This document shows positions 10,820-22,414 of a stretch of DNA of 64,000 bases, piece after piece; within the stretch, counting starts at the first letter, position 1; every line of letters begins with the position of its first letter. The stretch comes from Pohlia nutans (lineage: Eukaryota; Streptophyta; Bryopsida; Bryales; Mniaceae). The DNA lies in contig CM040094.1 of the NCBI GenBank assembly GCA_022496805.1, forward strand, positions 1,302,001-1,366,000, in the 5' to 3' direction. The notes under the pieces are model-generated. The model had not been told where the DNA came from. It searched no databases and worked only from the letters and a program-made list of their open reading frames with translations. The translations under genes were made by a program, and so were the position numbers.

Positions 10820-12060
10820 AAGGAGAGCGTAGCCCAATTTGTTGTCACATTTGGAGTTATATTGAACAATGTCGTTGATCCATGCTAGAATCTAATACGG
10901 CAAACTTTCCAGTGCTGGAATTGTTTCCATGAGAGTGATGTATTATAGTTATCCGCAAAGTGGTTTAGAGTGGGGTGATTGGACCATAGTTTGTGAAAAG
11001 AGAGGTTGAGAACCCAATAAAGTAGACATGTCAGATGTTTTAAATAAACGAGATCTTAAGTTTCAAGGCACCAAAAACGATGCCCAAAAATTTCCCAACC
11101 TTAGTTTCTATTCTCATGGATGCTCTGTCACATGTGCTTCCTTGACTTGACACGCATCTACATGGAGTGGATCTTCCTTGGGTCTATTTTTAAAAAACCA
11201 AAGCTTTTGAAAGCTTATTCACTAAAATAGCAAAAGCAGTAACTGACAGCCCCCCACCAACCGGGACTCATCTGTACTTTACGGTCCTATAAATTTCTGA
11301 GGCCAATTTTCATATCCCAAGAAGTTTGGCAAACTAAGGCTCAATCCCCCCATGAGTTTGTGGAAAAGTCTATTATATAATCAATTAGTTATGAATTTTC
11401 AAAACCATCGTGGGTGTTGGTTGTCTAATCTTATAGATTGACCCATGCCAAAACCTAACACGGCAGTTCCAGTAGTGGAATTCTTTTCGTTAATATATAA
11501 TAAACAATAAATCGGTTATGACTTTCCAAAGTTATCATGGGTGTTTTTTTTCAATTGGTTGCCTAATCTTGTAGGTTGAATGGATGTTGATTGATTACTA
11601 TGAATTGAATGGTTGTCAATTAAGGGGTGGTGGTGGTTTTTTTCCTCAAAAAAATTGTTGTCAAAAACGTTTGTAAGAATAAAGGGAGTTTTATTGACAC
11701 TCTTGGTGCTACATTGAATTAGTTGTGAATTTCTAAACATTGGTTGCCTAACATTGTGAGTAGCATGGTCGTCGAGTGAAGAGTGGTCGACAATAAGGGT
11801 ATGAACTTTGTGGTTGAACAATAAGAAAGTGTAAATTTTATATGAAATGTGAAGAAAAATGGAGCTTAGCCAAAGTTGTTTCATCACTTCAATTTGGAGT
11901 TATATCGAATTAGTTGTGAATTTCCATAGTCATTGTGGTGCTAGTTGTGGTGAATTTTTCAATTGGTTGCTTCATCTTGTAGGTGGAATGGTGTCTGACT
12001 CGAAAAGTGCTCAATCCAATACAATGCTTTCAAAACCCAAATTGTGATGCTCATCCCAAA
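10820..12060. repeat. Cluster of diverged direct repeats
   Basis: A sequence of the form ATTAGTTGTGAATTTCC.. GGTTGCCTAATCTTGTAGG.. recurs near 11375, 11510, 11705 and 11905, with a related block (GGAGTTATATTGAA) near 10853 and 11892, and CGGCA..CCAGT.(C/G)TGGAATT at 10895 and 11462. The units face the same way and are 130-250 bp apart. No protein is encoded. Confidence 0.5.
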
Positions 12061-14432
12061 CTCATCCCAAGTTGCATCTTTTGGGCTCTATATTGAATTT
12101 AATTGTGTAATTTTAAAAGTTATTATGGTATCTTTTCCAAAAATTACATTTTTGAGCTACATCCTTGCAAGATAAATTAGATTATTTTTAAACAATATTT
12201 TGAAATTAGATGTTGGCTAAAGCTTTACTAATGTACAATGATTGTAAAGCTCTTGAAAAAAAAAATTGGCACAATAAATAACATAGAAGGTGCTTTGTTC
12301 CATGTGTTATGCCACCAACCATTAGAATTTTTTTAATATTCCTTTTTATTTCTTTAAAACATAGTATGAAAATGCTACAATTATGTAAATAGAATTACAT
12401 CATGTGGTAGACTTCATTGATTTAAGATTGCAATAAATATATTTTAGAAATTATGATTTATATTGTAATTATGAAACATTGAAGGCCACACTTTAAGGAA
12501 CCAAGTTGAATTGAAAGATCTATTAATTCACCATAAAATCACCATGTTTGTAAATAACCATATTTATCAATAAAAGGCTTTTTATTTTTATCGTGGTGAA
12601 CAAAAAAATTGGCTTAAAAGACCCATCTAGTCATGTGAAAGATGATAAATGAAGTTTGATATAGATTTAAATGGGATTTTCTTAGTTACAGTTGTCTTTG
12701 AAACTTGCTAATATTCGAAGAATCTATTTATTAAAAAAATTGGGATGAAAGGGCTTATAATTTTTGCCTTGTCAAGAGAGGTGATAAATAAAAGTGAAGT
12801 TTCAAACCATACAAACGCCAAGCTGGCCAAAGCTCTAACTACAACACATAATCATTCTCCATACATCCATATTTTAATTTTACGGATATAATTCTATATT
12901 AACACATGTAGATTTTTTGCTACTAATAAAGGTTTTGTGATCCCCAGTAAATTCAACATGTTTCAATATAAATACACTAAACGCAATAAATAAAAAGATC
13001 TTCTCACAACAATTTTTGGGACCTCTCCAAACTTTCATTTCCATTGCAATGTTTAGAATCACACTATTTGGAGATATTTATTCTATACTATATTATATAA
13101 AAAAATCAAACATACATTTTAATAATCAATATCCCAATTAATCTTGGTTGTCAAAATGTAAGAAAATTTGAAATTTGAAAAAGTTTGTGAATGTGAGTTG
13201 GTTGTGCATCTTGAAAGGCTCGAGATTCCTCAAGAGTTACAATTTGATCTAGTAAGGACATTGAGGCCAAAAAAATGCCTCTACGTTGATATTTTTTATT
13301 GTTGAATGACTTTTGTTAAATATCTAAAATAGTTAAAAGTTGTAATAGTGCTAGATAAACACTGCTCATTCCAAAGATAATCAAATAAAGTTTACTTTGC
13401 AAATTTAATAACAACTAAATTGTCTCCCCTCATCATCATAAAAATCTAAGAGGGACTTTGATTTAATGAGAACAATAAACTCTTCATTCTATTTAGTGTC
13501 AAGATCCTAAGAAAAATGATTTTATGCTACATATTTTCATTGAGTGGAGATTTATTATTTTGCATATGGGCCTAACACAAATACCTCATTGATACATGTA
13601 ATTTTTTCGTCATAATAATTATAATGCTAGCCTACAAATTATTGTGAATGAAGGGTTGGAAGTAGCTTCTACCTTAACCTGAACACAATAAACACATTGA
13701 CAAGTAACCAACTCGTGCATCCTAGAAAACAATACCCTATGAACCAAAAAATCATTTTAGAGCTCTGAAATATATGTTAATTAGTGAGTTTGAATTTTGG
13801 ATTGGCAATGCAATTGTGCGTTAATCCTTCTCTGCACCACCTCCACAACACAATCTAAAAGCGATAACAATCTATTTCTCCTAAACTGTTGAAAGAGACT
13901 GTTGCGTTTCAAGGCTTTTGCAAATTGCAAGATGAAGCTCACCCTTGAACTCAAGATACACATCACAAACGTAGCTCATGTTGTGGTAGTATCCACAGTG
14001 TATTCAATGGAAGAAAGACTGAAGCATGCATTTGCAAAGGGTTCTTGAGGTATGGATCTCACATCACTATCAATAGTATGCAAAAACTGGAAAGGCCATA
14101 TAACTATTCCGATCATCAACTTCCTTAACTACCATGTTCTAAATTCACATGTGTTAATGTTTGATTTCTTTCCAAGCGGATTGATTAATGTAATAGCACA
14201 TCTCAAAGGATTTGTGTTCTTGTAACAAACATCTACAATTTTCTAGTTAACGTTGAGTCAAAATTATGGAATTCAAAAAAGTTACTAAAGTAATAAAAAT
14301 ATTATGGGACACAATACATCTTTGTGGGCGTTGAGGAGTTAAAGATTAAAGTGAGCTTAAAATCTTAAGTTTTAGATTCCTCTCAGATGTAAATGTACTT
14401 TATGTATAGAGAAGGCTGAATTGTCCCAATGT
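12061..14432. other. AT-rich intergenic stretch, no gene seen
   Basis: No conserved protein motif, RNA gene or well-formed element was recognised. Short frames on either strand have no family features. Confidence 0.45.
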
Positions 14433-14525
14433 CCCCTTGCCCGATGGGCACCGGGTCATTGACATTACAAACGGACACTTTATTCACGCCGACCCTGAAG
14501 AAGGGTCGGAGTTTCTATCTATAGG
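14420..14525 (-). mobile_element. Short hairpin-bearing repeat (about 100 bp)
   Basis: On the minus strand it reads ATAGATAGAAACTCCGACCC, TTCTTC, GGGTCGG, GCGTGAATAAAGTGTCC, then CAATGACCCGGTGCCCA. The CCGACCC/GGGTCGG arms form a perfect stem. Related copies lie at about 53052-53151 and 56073-56156, and a partial one at about 22607-22665. Confidence 0.55.
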
Positions 14526-14670
14526 GAAGGCAATGAGTGGAGAAGGTTCCTTGATTTAAGAGCACCGGACAGATGGCAGTGCCTAAAGACAAGTGCCGAA
14601 AAATCAAGGAACCCCCTCCACTAAGTACCATCCCCTGCATAATGCAATTTTAAAATATACCGGTTCAACA

Positions 14671-14966
14671 CATCACGAATTTAGAACCCCACGGATTTTA
14701 AACAATTTCCATGCGACATTCGATATTTCATGGGTTCGTACATTTTTTGCACGGATTATGCACGGATTTTGTTATAATTCTAGAGGATTATGCACGGGAT
14801 TCTGCACTTTGCTAAGTAACAAAAAGAGTGAATGGAGAAGCCGTGAATATTTAGTGCAAAATTAGCTCGAAATCCGTGCGGAATTTGTGCGAAAATGCAC
14901 GAACCCATTAAATATTGGACTTTGTTCATAAATAATTAAAAATCAGTGAGATCCTGAATTCTTGAT
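14671..14966. mobile_element. MITE related to the 2.2 kb UBP element (296 bp)
   Basis: Ends CATCACGAATTTAGAACCCC and (rc) CATCAAGAATTCAGGATC. The interior, with repeated TGCACGGATT and TTCATGGGTTCGTAC, also forms inverted repeats. It matches the interior of 33102-33527 closely. Confidence 0.65.
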
Positions 14967-15879
14967 GCAAGATAATTAGAGTAGTTTGCAATACAACTAA
15001 GAACAAGCTTTTTTGCCCCTCCAAGTTTGACATGGTGCATTCTACCAAGTGAAATGTACGAGTCCGTACATGAATGGTGCATTCTATAAGAAAAATGCAA
15101 TTCTCTGAATTTGATACAAGGAAATTTTTATTTTTTATTTATTTTTTTGACATAAATGGATACTTTATTTACATTGCGCAACAACAAACTACAAACATCA
15201 CACTGTGAACAAAGAGAGTACATTTCTAATGCTTCCCCGCAGGTATTTTTTTTTGGGAATTTTCTTCCTGCATTAGAGTTAACAAAAAGGAACGAAAATA
15301 TATGTTAGGTAAAGTGAACCTGACCGGTATCTAAGACAACCAAACAAACTGGCCTGGTTTTTAAAGAATCTATAATAGAAAAAAAGATAATTTAGTTATG
15401 CCGTCACAAAGGTGGCCAAACTCAATCTAAGATGAGTTCACAAAGAGTCAAGGCTTAGAGGCGTTTTTTAAAGTGTGCTATGTCATCCTTTAATGTAATT
15501 ACACTTTTATTGATAGTGTAACTAAAATCATTAATGATCCAAATGGGCCTATCAAAAAGATAAAAAAATTAAACGGGGACCCAACGGCAACCAACAAAGT
15601 CCGATGGGGGGCAAATAAAACCCTGACCTCCAATAGCCTGTAACCGTTACCGCCCCCATTTGGCCACATTCATCCCTTCCCTAATTATCATCCACTGACG
15701 AACACGATCAATTGAATTTCCCTCTGTTTTCCCAGCGCGCGAAATTTGATTGCTTGACGTGGCAGGTCTCCCGGGAAGAGAACGCGGGGTTTGAACCCTT
15801 TGAATCCCCGCGATTACCCGCGCAATTCGCTTCCCATTCCCCGCCATATTTGCACCCGCGCTTCTCAACAGCTCTCACG

Positions 15880-16313
15880 ATCGCGCTTTAAATCCCTTGC
15901 CTGGAACTCCCTCCCATCAGAATTGCAGCTCCCTCATCTTCCAGTCTCCATATCTGAAGTTCAGAACCCCCATAGCTCAGTATTTCAGTTTTTCATATTT
16001 CATAGCTCGTCTTTTCTCACACACAAGCCTCTGTTTACGGTGATTTTGAATCCATCAGCAGTAGCTCATTCCGAAACTCAGAGTGATGAGCATTGTCCTT
16101 ACAATTGCTATTGTGATCTGCGGAAGCGCTTGAATGTTCTTGTTATAGGAGTTCCGTTCAAAGAGTTAGGATTGCAGGGTGGAATTAGGGTTTTGGTGGT
16201 GACATTTCTTGCGTTCTGATGCTGCTATAAAGAAACTCAGCATTTTGAAGATATTTGCCTGCGGGAGTTCACTTCGAATTTTCTGAACGGGCATGTTGTA
16301 GGAGTTTACGACA
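15880..16313 (+). promoter_or_regulatory. Leader region of ASF1 copy 1
   Basis: The region before the ATG contains a stretch (GGAATTAGGGTTT.. then TTGCGTTC.GATGC) that is matched at 23199-23240 upstream of copy 2. Part of the 5' leader therefore belongs to the duplicated unit. The TTAGGGTTT is a telobox-like word common in leaders of plant chromatin and replication genes. A small frame here has no known domain and is taken as leader. Confidence 0.5.
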
Positions 16314-17219
16314 ATGAGTGCCGTAAATGTGACGAACGTGGCCGTGCTGGACAACCCGTCCATGTTTTTGAATCCGTTTCAGTTTGAGATTTCCTACGAG
16401 TGTCTTGTTCCTCTCAAAGACGGTGAGTACGTTTCCTCTTCTATTCGGTTCTTTCATCGTCTTCTATCTTCAATCGTGTACCTGGTCTGATTGTTCTTTA
16501 TCATTCGATGCAGATCTCGAATGGAAGCTGATATACGTGGGTTCCGCTGAGGACGAGAAGTACGATCAAGTCCTAGAAAGCGTGCTTGTCGGTCCAGTGA
16601 ACGTTGGGAACTACAGATTTGTTTTTCAGGTATAAAATTCATAACGGCTAATGAATTTGTTTTAATGCTCTTTGGTCTCAGTGAACATTGTGGTCTGATG
16701 TGCTGTGGATTTTTGCAGGCGGATCCTCCAGAACCTTCCAAGATCCCGGAGGAGGACATCATCGGGGTGACGGTGCTGTTGTTGACATGTTCCTACGTGG
16801 GGCAGGAGTTTCTGAGGGTGGGCTACTACGTGAGCAACGAGTACGTGGACGAGGCGCTCCGCGAGGAGCTACCAGCGAAAGTGCTGATCGACAGAGTGCA
16901 ACGGAACATTCTGGCGGACAAGCCGCGCGTGACGAAGTTCCCCGTCGTGTTCAATGCCACTCCGGTTCCTGCAACAAACCAAGTGGCCGAGAGTAGTACA
17001 TCTGCTGCAAACTATGAAGCTCCATTGTACAATGCACCAGCTCCAGTTTTCAATGCACCGGCTCCAGTGACGATTACCGATGCAGAGCTGGATGATGGAG
17101 TGAGGCCGATGGAGAGCGGTTCTCCTGTACGCATTCCGGTGGATGACGGTCTGAGACCCATGGAAAGCTCTCCTCGTCATGAGCAATGGAAGTCTCCCCT
17201 CCCGATTGAGTGTAGCTGA
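16314..17219 (+). CDS. ASF1: Histone chaperone ASF1, copy 1 (three exons)
   Basis: ASF1 carries H3-H4 dimers in the nucleus for replication-coupled and replication-independent nucleosome assembly. Exons are 16314-16422, 16514-16629 and 16719-17219, all GT-AG with consistent phases (1, then 0), giving 241 residues. The N-terminal conserved core is complete: [76 protein letters not shown] and the [18 protein letters not shown] end of the Ig-like fold. The C-terminal tail (about residues 156-241) is acidic and low-complexity, with repeated FNAPAPV and the motif DDG(V/L)RPMES twice. The start is the first ATG in a context shared with copy 2 (GTAGGAGTTTACGACA before it). The tail is about 40 residues longer than that of copy 2. 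Confidence 0.95.
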
Positions 17220-17865
17220 CAGAATTATGTAGCAAAAGTAAAATAGATACTTTGTACAAACATTAACTTTTTTCTCCTTAACATTTTTTTTCCTCATCAC
17301 TGGGATGTTCCTGTTCTCATAAATTGTCTGTCTTATTCATGAGAATGTGGAGTGTGTGGAGTAGATTTCACGTACCAGGGATTAGACTACTGCTCACCAT
17401 GAAATCTGATTTAGGTCTTTTTTCCTCGAAGCATCTTTCGAGTTTTCCATAGATCATTTGCATGCTGCTTGATCAGTCTCACATGAAATGTTCATAGAAC
17501 CCTACTTATTTTCATATAACCCTACATTAGAGCCTAATTATTGGCTGAACCCACTCTTCAATCCAACTTCGCAAGTTTGAACTCGATGTCAACAAAACTC
17601 ACAGTTTCTGTAAATGTGACTTTACACTAGACTATCTCCCTCATACTGTAATCTAAATTGTTGTACACAATGAGCTAACACCTCCATGTTTACAAGTGCC
17701 AACTCTGTTTTACCAAATTGGAGACTAAAATTTGGACTACAATGTGAAATGTGAGCATTATCAAAAAGTTTCAATCTCGGGCCAAATAACTAAGTGCAAC
17801 TAACTTTGTAATTGACAATGTTATTATTGGGGAACTCCGAAATGGTTGAAAACTTGTAGTGGCTA

Positions 17866-17909
17866 AGAGCATTTCCACCCATACGAGCATGGGTGGAGAT
17901 GCTCTAATA
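17866..17909. repeat. Short hairpin, AAGAGCATTTCCACCC / GGGTGGAGATGCTCT
   Basis: Two arms of about 16 bp with a loop of about 8 nt. The arm sequence (GAGCATCTCCACCC) is also the outer end of the 2.4 kb element at 20229-22600, so this is probably a minimal MITE of that family. Confidence 0.55.
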
Positions 17910-17954
17910 AATTCAAGTTGGTTGAAATATCCCTCAACAATTGGTTTGATAAAT

Positions 17955-18322
17955 GAGTTATCCGTAAAGTCACCTTGGTTTTGAACAATCAACAAAGAAT
18001 TTTGCTTTACTATACTCTTATTTGTTCACTCTAAATAGTTAAAAGGTGTTTAAGATTTTGGTGGTCTATCATTATTAGGTGTGTAAGAGGTGTGTAAGAG
18101 CTTGGTGGTCTTCAAAAGTTTTCAAAAGTTTTTACGCACCAAGACATGAGATTAAAAACTTTTGAAAACTTTTAAAGACCACCAAGCTCTTACACACCTA
18201 ATAATGATAAACCTCCAAGATCTTCCACACCTTCTAACTATTTGAAGTGAAGAAATAAGAGTATAATAAAGAAAAATTCATGGTTGATTCTTCAAATCCA
18301 AGGTGACTTTACGGATAACTCC
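17955..18322. mobile_element. Long fold-back MITE, family H copy 1
   Basis: The ends are GAGTTATCCGTAAAGTCACC and its complement. Nearly the whole element is one inverted repeat: CTCTTATTTGTTCACTC, AAAAGGTGT, TCATTATTAGGTGTG and GAGCTTGGTGGTCTT on the left are mirrored on the right. Other copies are at 24148-24481 and 40239-40606. Confidence 0.8.
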
Positions 18323-19114
18323 AAAGAAGCTTTAAGATCAAAAAACTATTTCCCTTTTTATAAGAAGCGGTACTTTTAGGCAACTTTGTAGTGTTTAGAG
18401 AAACATAGATGTAGTCTTTAGGGTTCAAACGTCAACAGGGTCTTAAATAGGTAGCGTAAAGGAATAAATCAATGAGTTAAAGGAACAATAGCTCCTTAAG
18501 TAACGTGAACAATCAATGAAAAGTCATCAAATCCTCTATGAACAATGAATGGAGTGAACAATGTCACTCCAAACAAATTAAAAAAATACAATGAGATTCT
18601 TGCTTTGTAAATCAAGATTTTAATTTTATTAAAATAAAAAATAAAAGAATCATCAAAACAAAAAACATTGTTGTACATTGTTGGCCAACATTGGTAGCTC
18701 TAATATCCATCAAGATCTCAAGCTGCTCAACTCCCTCTCTTACATCCCCACCAATTCTCTTTCTAATTTTCTTGGAATGAATAATTTACTAAAGTGGAAA
18801 ATTTTGCTAAATCTAGCCTTGCTTTTTCATTACCTTTCCAAATCACCACTTCATTTTCAATTTTGGTTGAGAAAATCCACTTTTTTCTTGATTATTCTCT
18901 CAAAACGAACCCATAGGGCTTCTTTGACGTTTAAGGGCTAAACCTAGATACTTACTTGTTGGTACAAAATGTTCACCACATGTTCATAGATGTAGAAACT
19001 GGTTTGAGGTTTATAACCTTGGGCTTCATAAATTCAAAGTTTGTCCATTTTAAAAGATATGATTCTTCGTTTATTCATTTGGATATTTTTTTGACATAGA
19101 CCAAGTTATTACAA

Positions 19115-19195
19115 ATATAGAACACCATCATATAAAATCAGCTTTTTCGATGTCACGTTAAAGCTAATTTATACGATGGTGTTCTATAATTATTC
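19115..19195. repeat. Small palindrome ATAGAACACCATC
   Basis: ATAGAACACCATCATAT and TATACGATGGTGTTCTAT form arms separated by about 38 nt. Probably a small MITE remnant. Confidence 0.45.
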
Positions 19196-20352
19196 GATCA
19201 ATTAATTCTTTTTGACTTAAACTATAGATTTTTTATATAATTTTTCAAATTGAATTGACTTTCATTCTACTTTTAGTAGGAATTCATAAAATAAGAAAAT
19301 TTGCAATTTTTAAAAAACAATAGAATTTTCCACAAACTTAATGGAGATTAGAGCCTGAGCTTGGGGAAATTCTTGAGAAATGTAAAGTGGACCCGATTAA
19401 AGGATTTAGTATGAGTGAGCTTGGGGTGAGTTTGATTTTGGTTGGGATATAAGCCAGCCTATTTGTGCCAACTTGATTTATGTATATCATGAAAAACATC
19501 AATGTGATCATTGTAATTATAGGAATGCCTTTCTAGAAATTTCAAAAAATATTTTCTTTATGATGTTTAAAATTTCTTGAAACTATTTAATTTTACTAAA
19601 AATCCTAGTTCATACCATTTATATGAATTTGCGATTATTAACTACTACAATAAATACTAATGCAAAATTTCAAATTCTACTATCAAGTATCACATTCTAA
19701 AATCTATTTTATTACAAACAAGGGTACTTTTGAAAAAAAAGAAAATCAATGTTGGAGCAATTTGAGTAGCAATGATGGTTATAGTGGTGCAATATGCCTT
19801 TCCAAAACACATGCATGGTTGGCCATCTTGGATAGCCAACATACTTGTACTAGAGGTATAAAAAATAGCAAATATTTTCAACGTGATAGGTCTTTAAAGA
19901 CTAAATTGGGGTTGCAAAGCCCAAATATAAAGTATTTAAAAAATAAAAAACACCTAAACCCCCAAAATAAGAAAATAAGAAAATGACTATGACTAGTATG
20001 TGTGTAATTTCACCCTAGCCAAGTGTCCCTATTATCTTCAAAAGGGAGGAGTAAATTTTTTCCTATAGCTCTTCATTCGGTGGACATCAAACTCATGGGC
20101 GGATCAAACAAGCAAGGAGTCGAGTAGTCTTTGCCTTAATATTTATCCTAGATTTACTTTTGACTTGTTTATACTATTCAATCATGTAACTCCTTGAAAA
20201 CGATGCGTGTCTACAATCTCTCCCCTGGTAGAAGCATCTCCACCCTTGCGCAAAAATTGAGGCTCTACGAAAGGGCTTTCACGGGTTCCAAGTATACATT
20301 GAAAAAATTTAACACGGGAATCCCCCACCCTTGTTTGCTTTTTGGCTTTTCA

Positions 20353-20540
20353 TATCGAAAGGTGTCAAAAATATTCCCTGTCATATCGAAAGGTGACGGT
20401 AAATCTAGAGCTCTTCATCAATTTGTGATTGGTCACTGTTCTTGCTGTTGGCTCTCGATTCCCAAAAGCGCCTCGATTTTGGCTCTCGATTCCCAAAAGC
20501 GCCTCGATTCACAAAATATCAACTGGATTAATAGGCTACC
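20353..20540 (+). repeat. Direct repeat, left copy
   Basis: Matches 22266-22414 from TATCGAAAGGTGTCA through GACGGTAAATCTAGAGCTC and ATTCCCAAAAGCGCC to AGGCTACC, with a few mismatches. The left copy carries an extra internal duplication of the 31 bp unit ending GCGCCTCGATT and a second TATCGAAAGGTG. Confidence 0.8.
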
Positions 20541-20689
20541 GTAAAGACCGGGCAACGACTTTTGTGTAGGAGCGGATGGCGCCTTACCCGACATGACAGG
20601 CCGCTTCGCGACGAGAGGATGGCGCCTTACACTCCAATTTTTTCTTTTTCTTTTATCATCATTTCTTTCCACTATTACCAGGAGCTCTT

Positions 20690-20800
20690 AACGCATTCAG
20701 TGGCGTAGTAGAAACTTGGACAAACCAACCATGCGAGTTCGAACCCAGATGCTGGCACTGAAATAGGAAGTTTTCACTCACTGATTTTTGCTTTTAATAT
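20690..20800 (+). mobile_element. Possible tRNA-derived SINE fragment
   Basis: AGTGGCGTAGTAGAAACTTG resembles an A-box region, and GCGAGTTCGAACCCAG, 36 bp downstream, contains a good B-box. There is no clear tail or target duplication. Confidence 0.4.
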
Positions 20801-21040
20801 GTATGTACAAGTTTAGAATCAAATTATCATTTCACCAATTGTTCAAGCGGTTGTTGGTTGAAAGTCATCAATTCTAGTAAATTGTTATTGGTAGAAGTCA
20901 CCAATTGAAAGTTATTTCTAATCTATGTTGAAATGTAGTTTCCAGCAAATAGAGGAACCAATTTTAATGTCATATTTCAACTTGGAATTATATCTTGCTC
21001 AACAAGTGCGATGACGTTGTATGGAACACTTACTTATTTT

Positions 21041-22223
21041 TCAATGGCAATTGTTCACCGATTTTAGTTTCTCAAGTGTCCATGCCACCTCATTGCTGGA
21101 GATGTTGAATGTTATGTGGCAATTTGTCAAGTTGCTAAATTGATGGCCCGCAATATTTGTGACATTCGTCACATTTTGGTCATATTGTGCCATAGCTTGT
21201 GTCAACGCTGAAATTTTTTCTTCAGAGTTCCAGAAATCAACTTCTTGATCGTCATGAGTAGGCTCTCGAGTAGGCTTCCTCATAAATTTGTCAATATGTT
21301 TAACCAACGCCAGAAAGTTCTCTCTACGGTTCCAATATGCAACCTTTGGATCCTCAAAAGTTTCTGAGTTGACATTGGGCTTTGAAGCCTGCAAGACTCA
21401 CTTGTGTAGTTAACTCACTCGTCCAGTTAACATGCAGATTGGTTCTAAACAGTGATATGAATCAATGTGAATATGATGAAGCGAAACATACCTGAGGAAC
21501 ATCCGTTGGAGTTTCAATCATTAAAAAGTCTGAATCATTGTCAATCTGCATGGGCTCTTTATTCTCATTCGATGTGGGTGCATAAACATGCATAGGTTCT
21601 TTATTTCTTTCTTTTGCTGTTGACGTACTTGTGCGGGCAACAGACATTTGATTTGGATCTCTAAATGACAATGGTTCAACTACTCCTGCTTCTTGAAGCT
21701 GCACAAAGAAAAGGGATTTAAAAATTAAAGTAATTTTTCTGCAATTAGAGATAAGAGCATGAATATTTAGTTGAGAACTTATACATGTACCTTCACTCGC
21801 TTTGATCGTTCCATCTCCTTAGAAACCCGCTTCATCAAACATCAACGCACGTCCATTCAACAATTCTCTAGAAATGCAACGTTGCATTGCCCTTGCTTTA
21901 CAATCGCTCCTGCCCTTGTCATATTGGTTGTAACTCTTCGGGTCTCGGTGACCTGATATCTTCACCCCGATCCCGTCTTCAACAAACACAAGAGCATCAC
22001 TCATTCGAGAAATTGCAACTCCTCGTTCCGACTTATTAGTTATTGATTCATCTTTCAACTCAGGAAGATCTTCCGTCAACATCTTTCTTATCTTTGCCAA
22101 CTTGTTATGTCCAACTGGAGTCACCGTGAACCAAACATTTTGTCGATCAGTCTTCACGTTGTGTATCGGTGTAAGGAAAAGCGGATGAGGAGGAGGCACT
22201 TTGAAAACTGGCATGTGCACCAT
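21041..22223 (-). pseudogene. Crypton-like tyrosine recombinase gene, remnant, three exons visible
   Basis: Family role: site-specific DNA strand exchange by a tyrosine nucleophile. The first visible exon (from 22223 or from a splice acceptor near 22199) encodes FKVPPPHPLFL, then NVWFTVTPVGHNKL, then ITNKSERGVAISRM, then GIGVKISGHRDPKSYNQYD. These match the C-terminal catalytic half of Crypton/DUF3504-type recombinases: the HxxR box is present as KxxR, and the GH and tyrosine are kept. Two further exons follow in phase: about 21698-21486 (LQEAGVVEPLSF... TDVPQ, with GT donor) and 21365-21041 (SKPNVNSETFEDP.., ending in an N/F-rich NLTNCHITFNISS segment). The first exon hits a TAA near 21819. 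The splice-compatible frame is +1, so a one-base shift is likely. The N-terminal half with the first catalytic arginine is absent. Seen: motifs and splice sites. Inferred: family and loss of function. Confidence 0.65.
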
Positions 22224-22265
22224 AAGAGCCTTAAAAGTCTCAACAAAGTCTCAACAAAGTTTCGT

Positions 22266-22414
22266 TATCGAAAGGTGTCAGAAATATTCCCTGTCATAAA
22301 GTGACGGTAAATCTAGAGCTCTTCATCAATTCGTGATTGGTCACTGTTCTTGCTCTTGGCTCCCGATTCCCAAAAGCGCCTCGATTCACAAAATCTCAAG
22401 CGGATGAGGCTACC
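22266..22414 (+). repeat. Direct repeat, right copy
   Basis: Same orientation as the left copy at 20353-20540. Together they bracket the recombinase remnant at a distance of about 1.7 kb. Confidence 0.8.
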
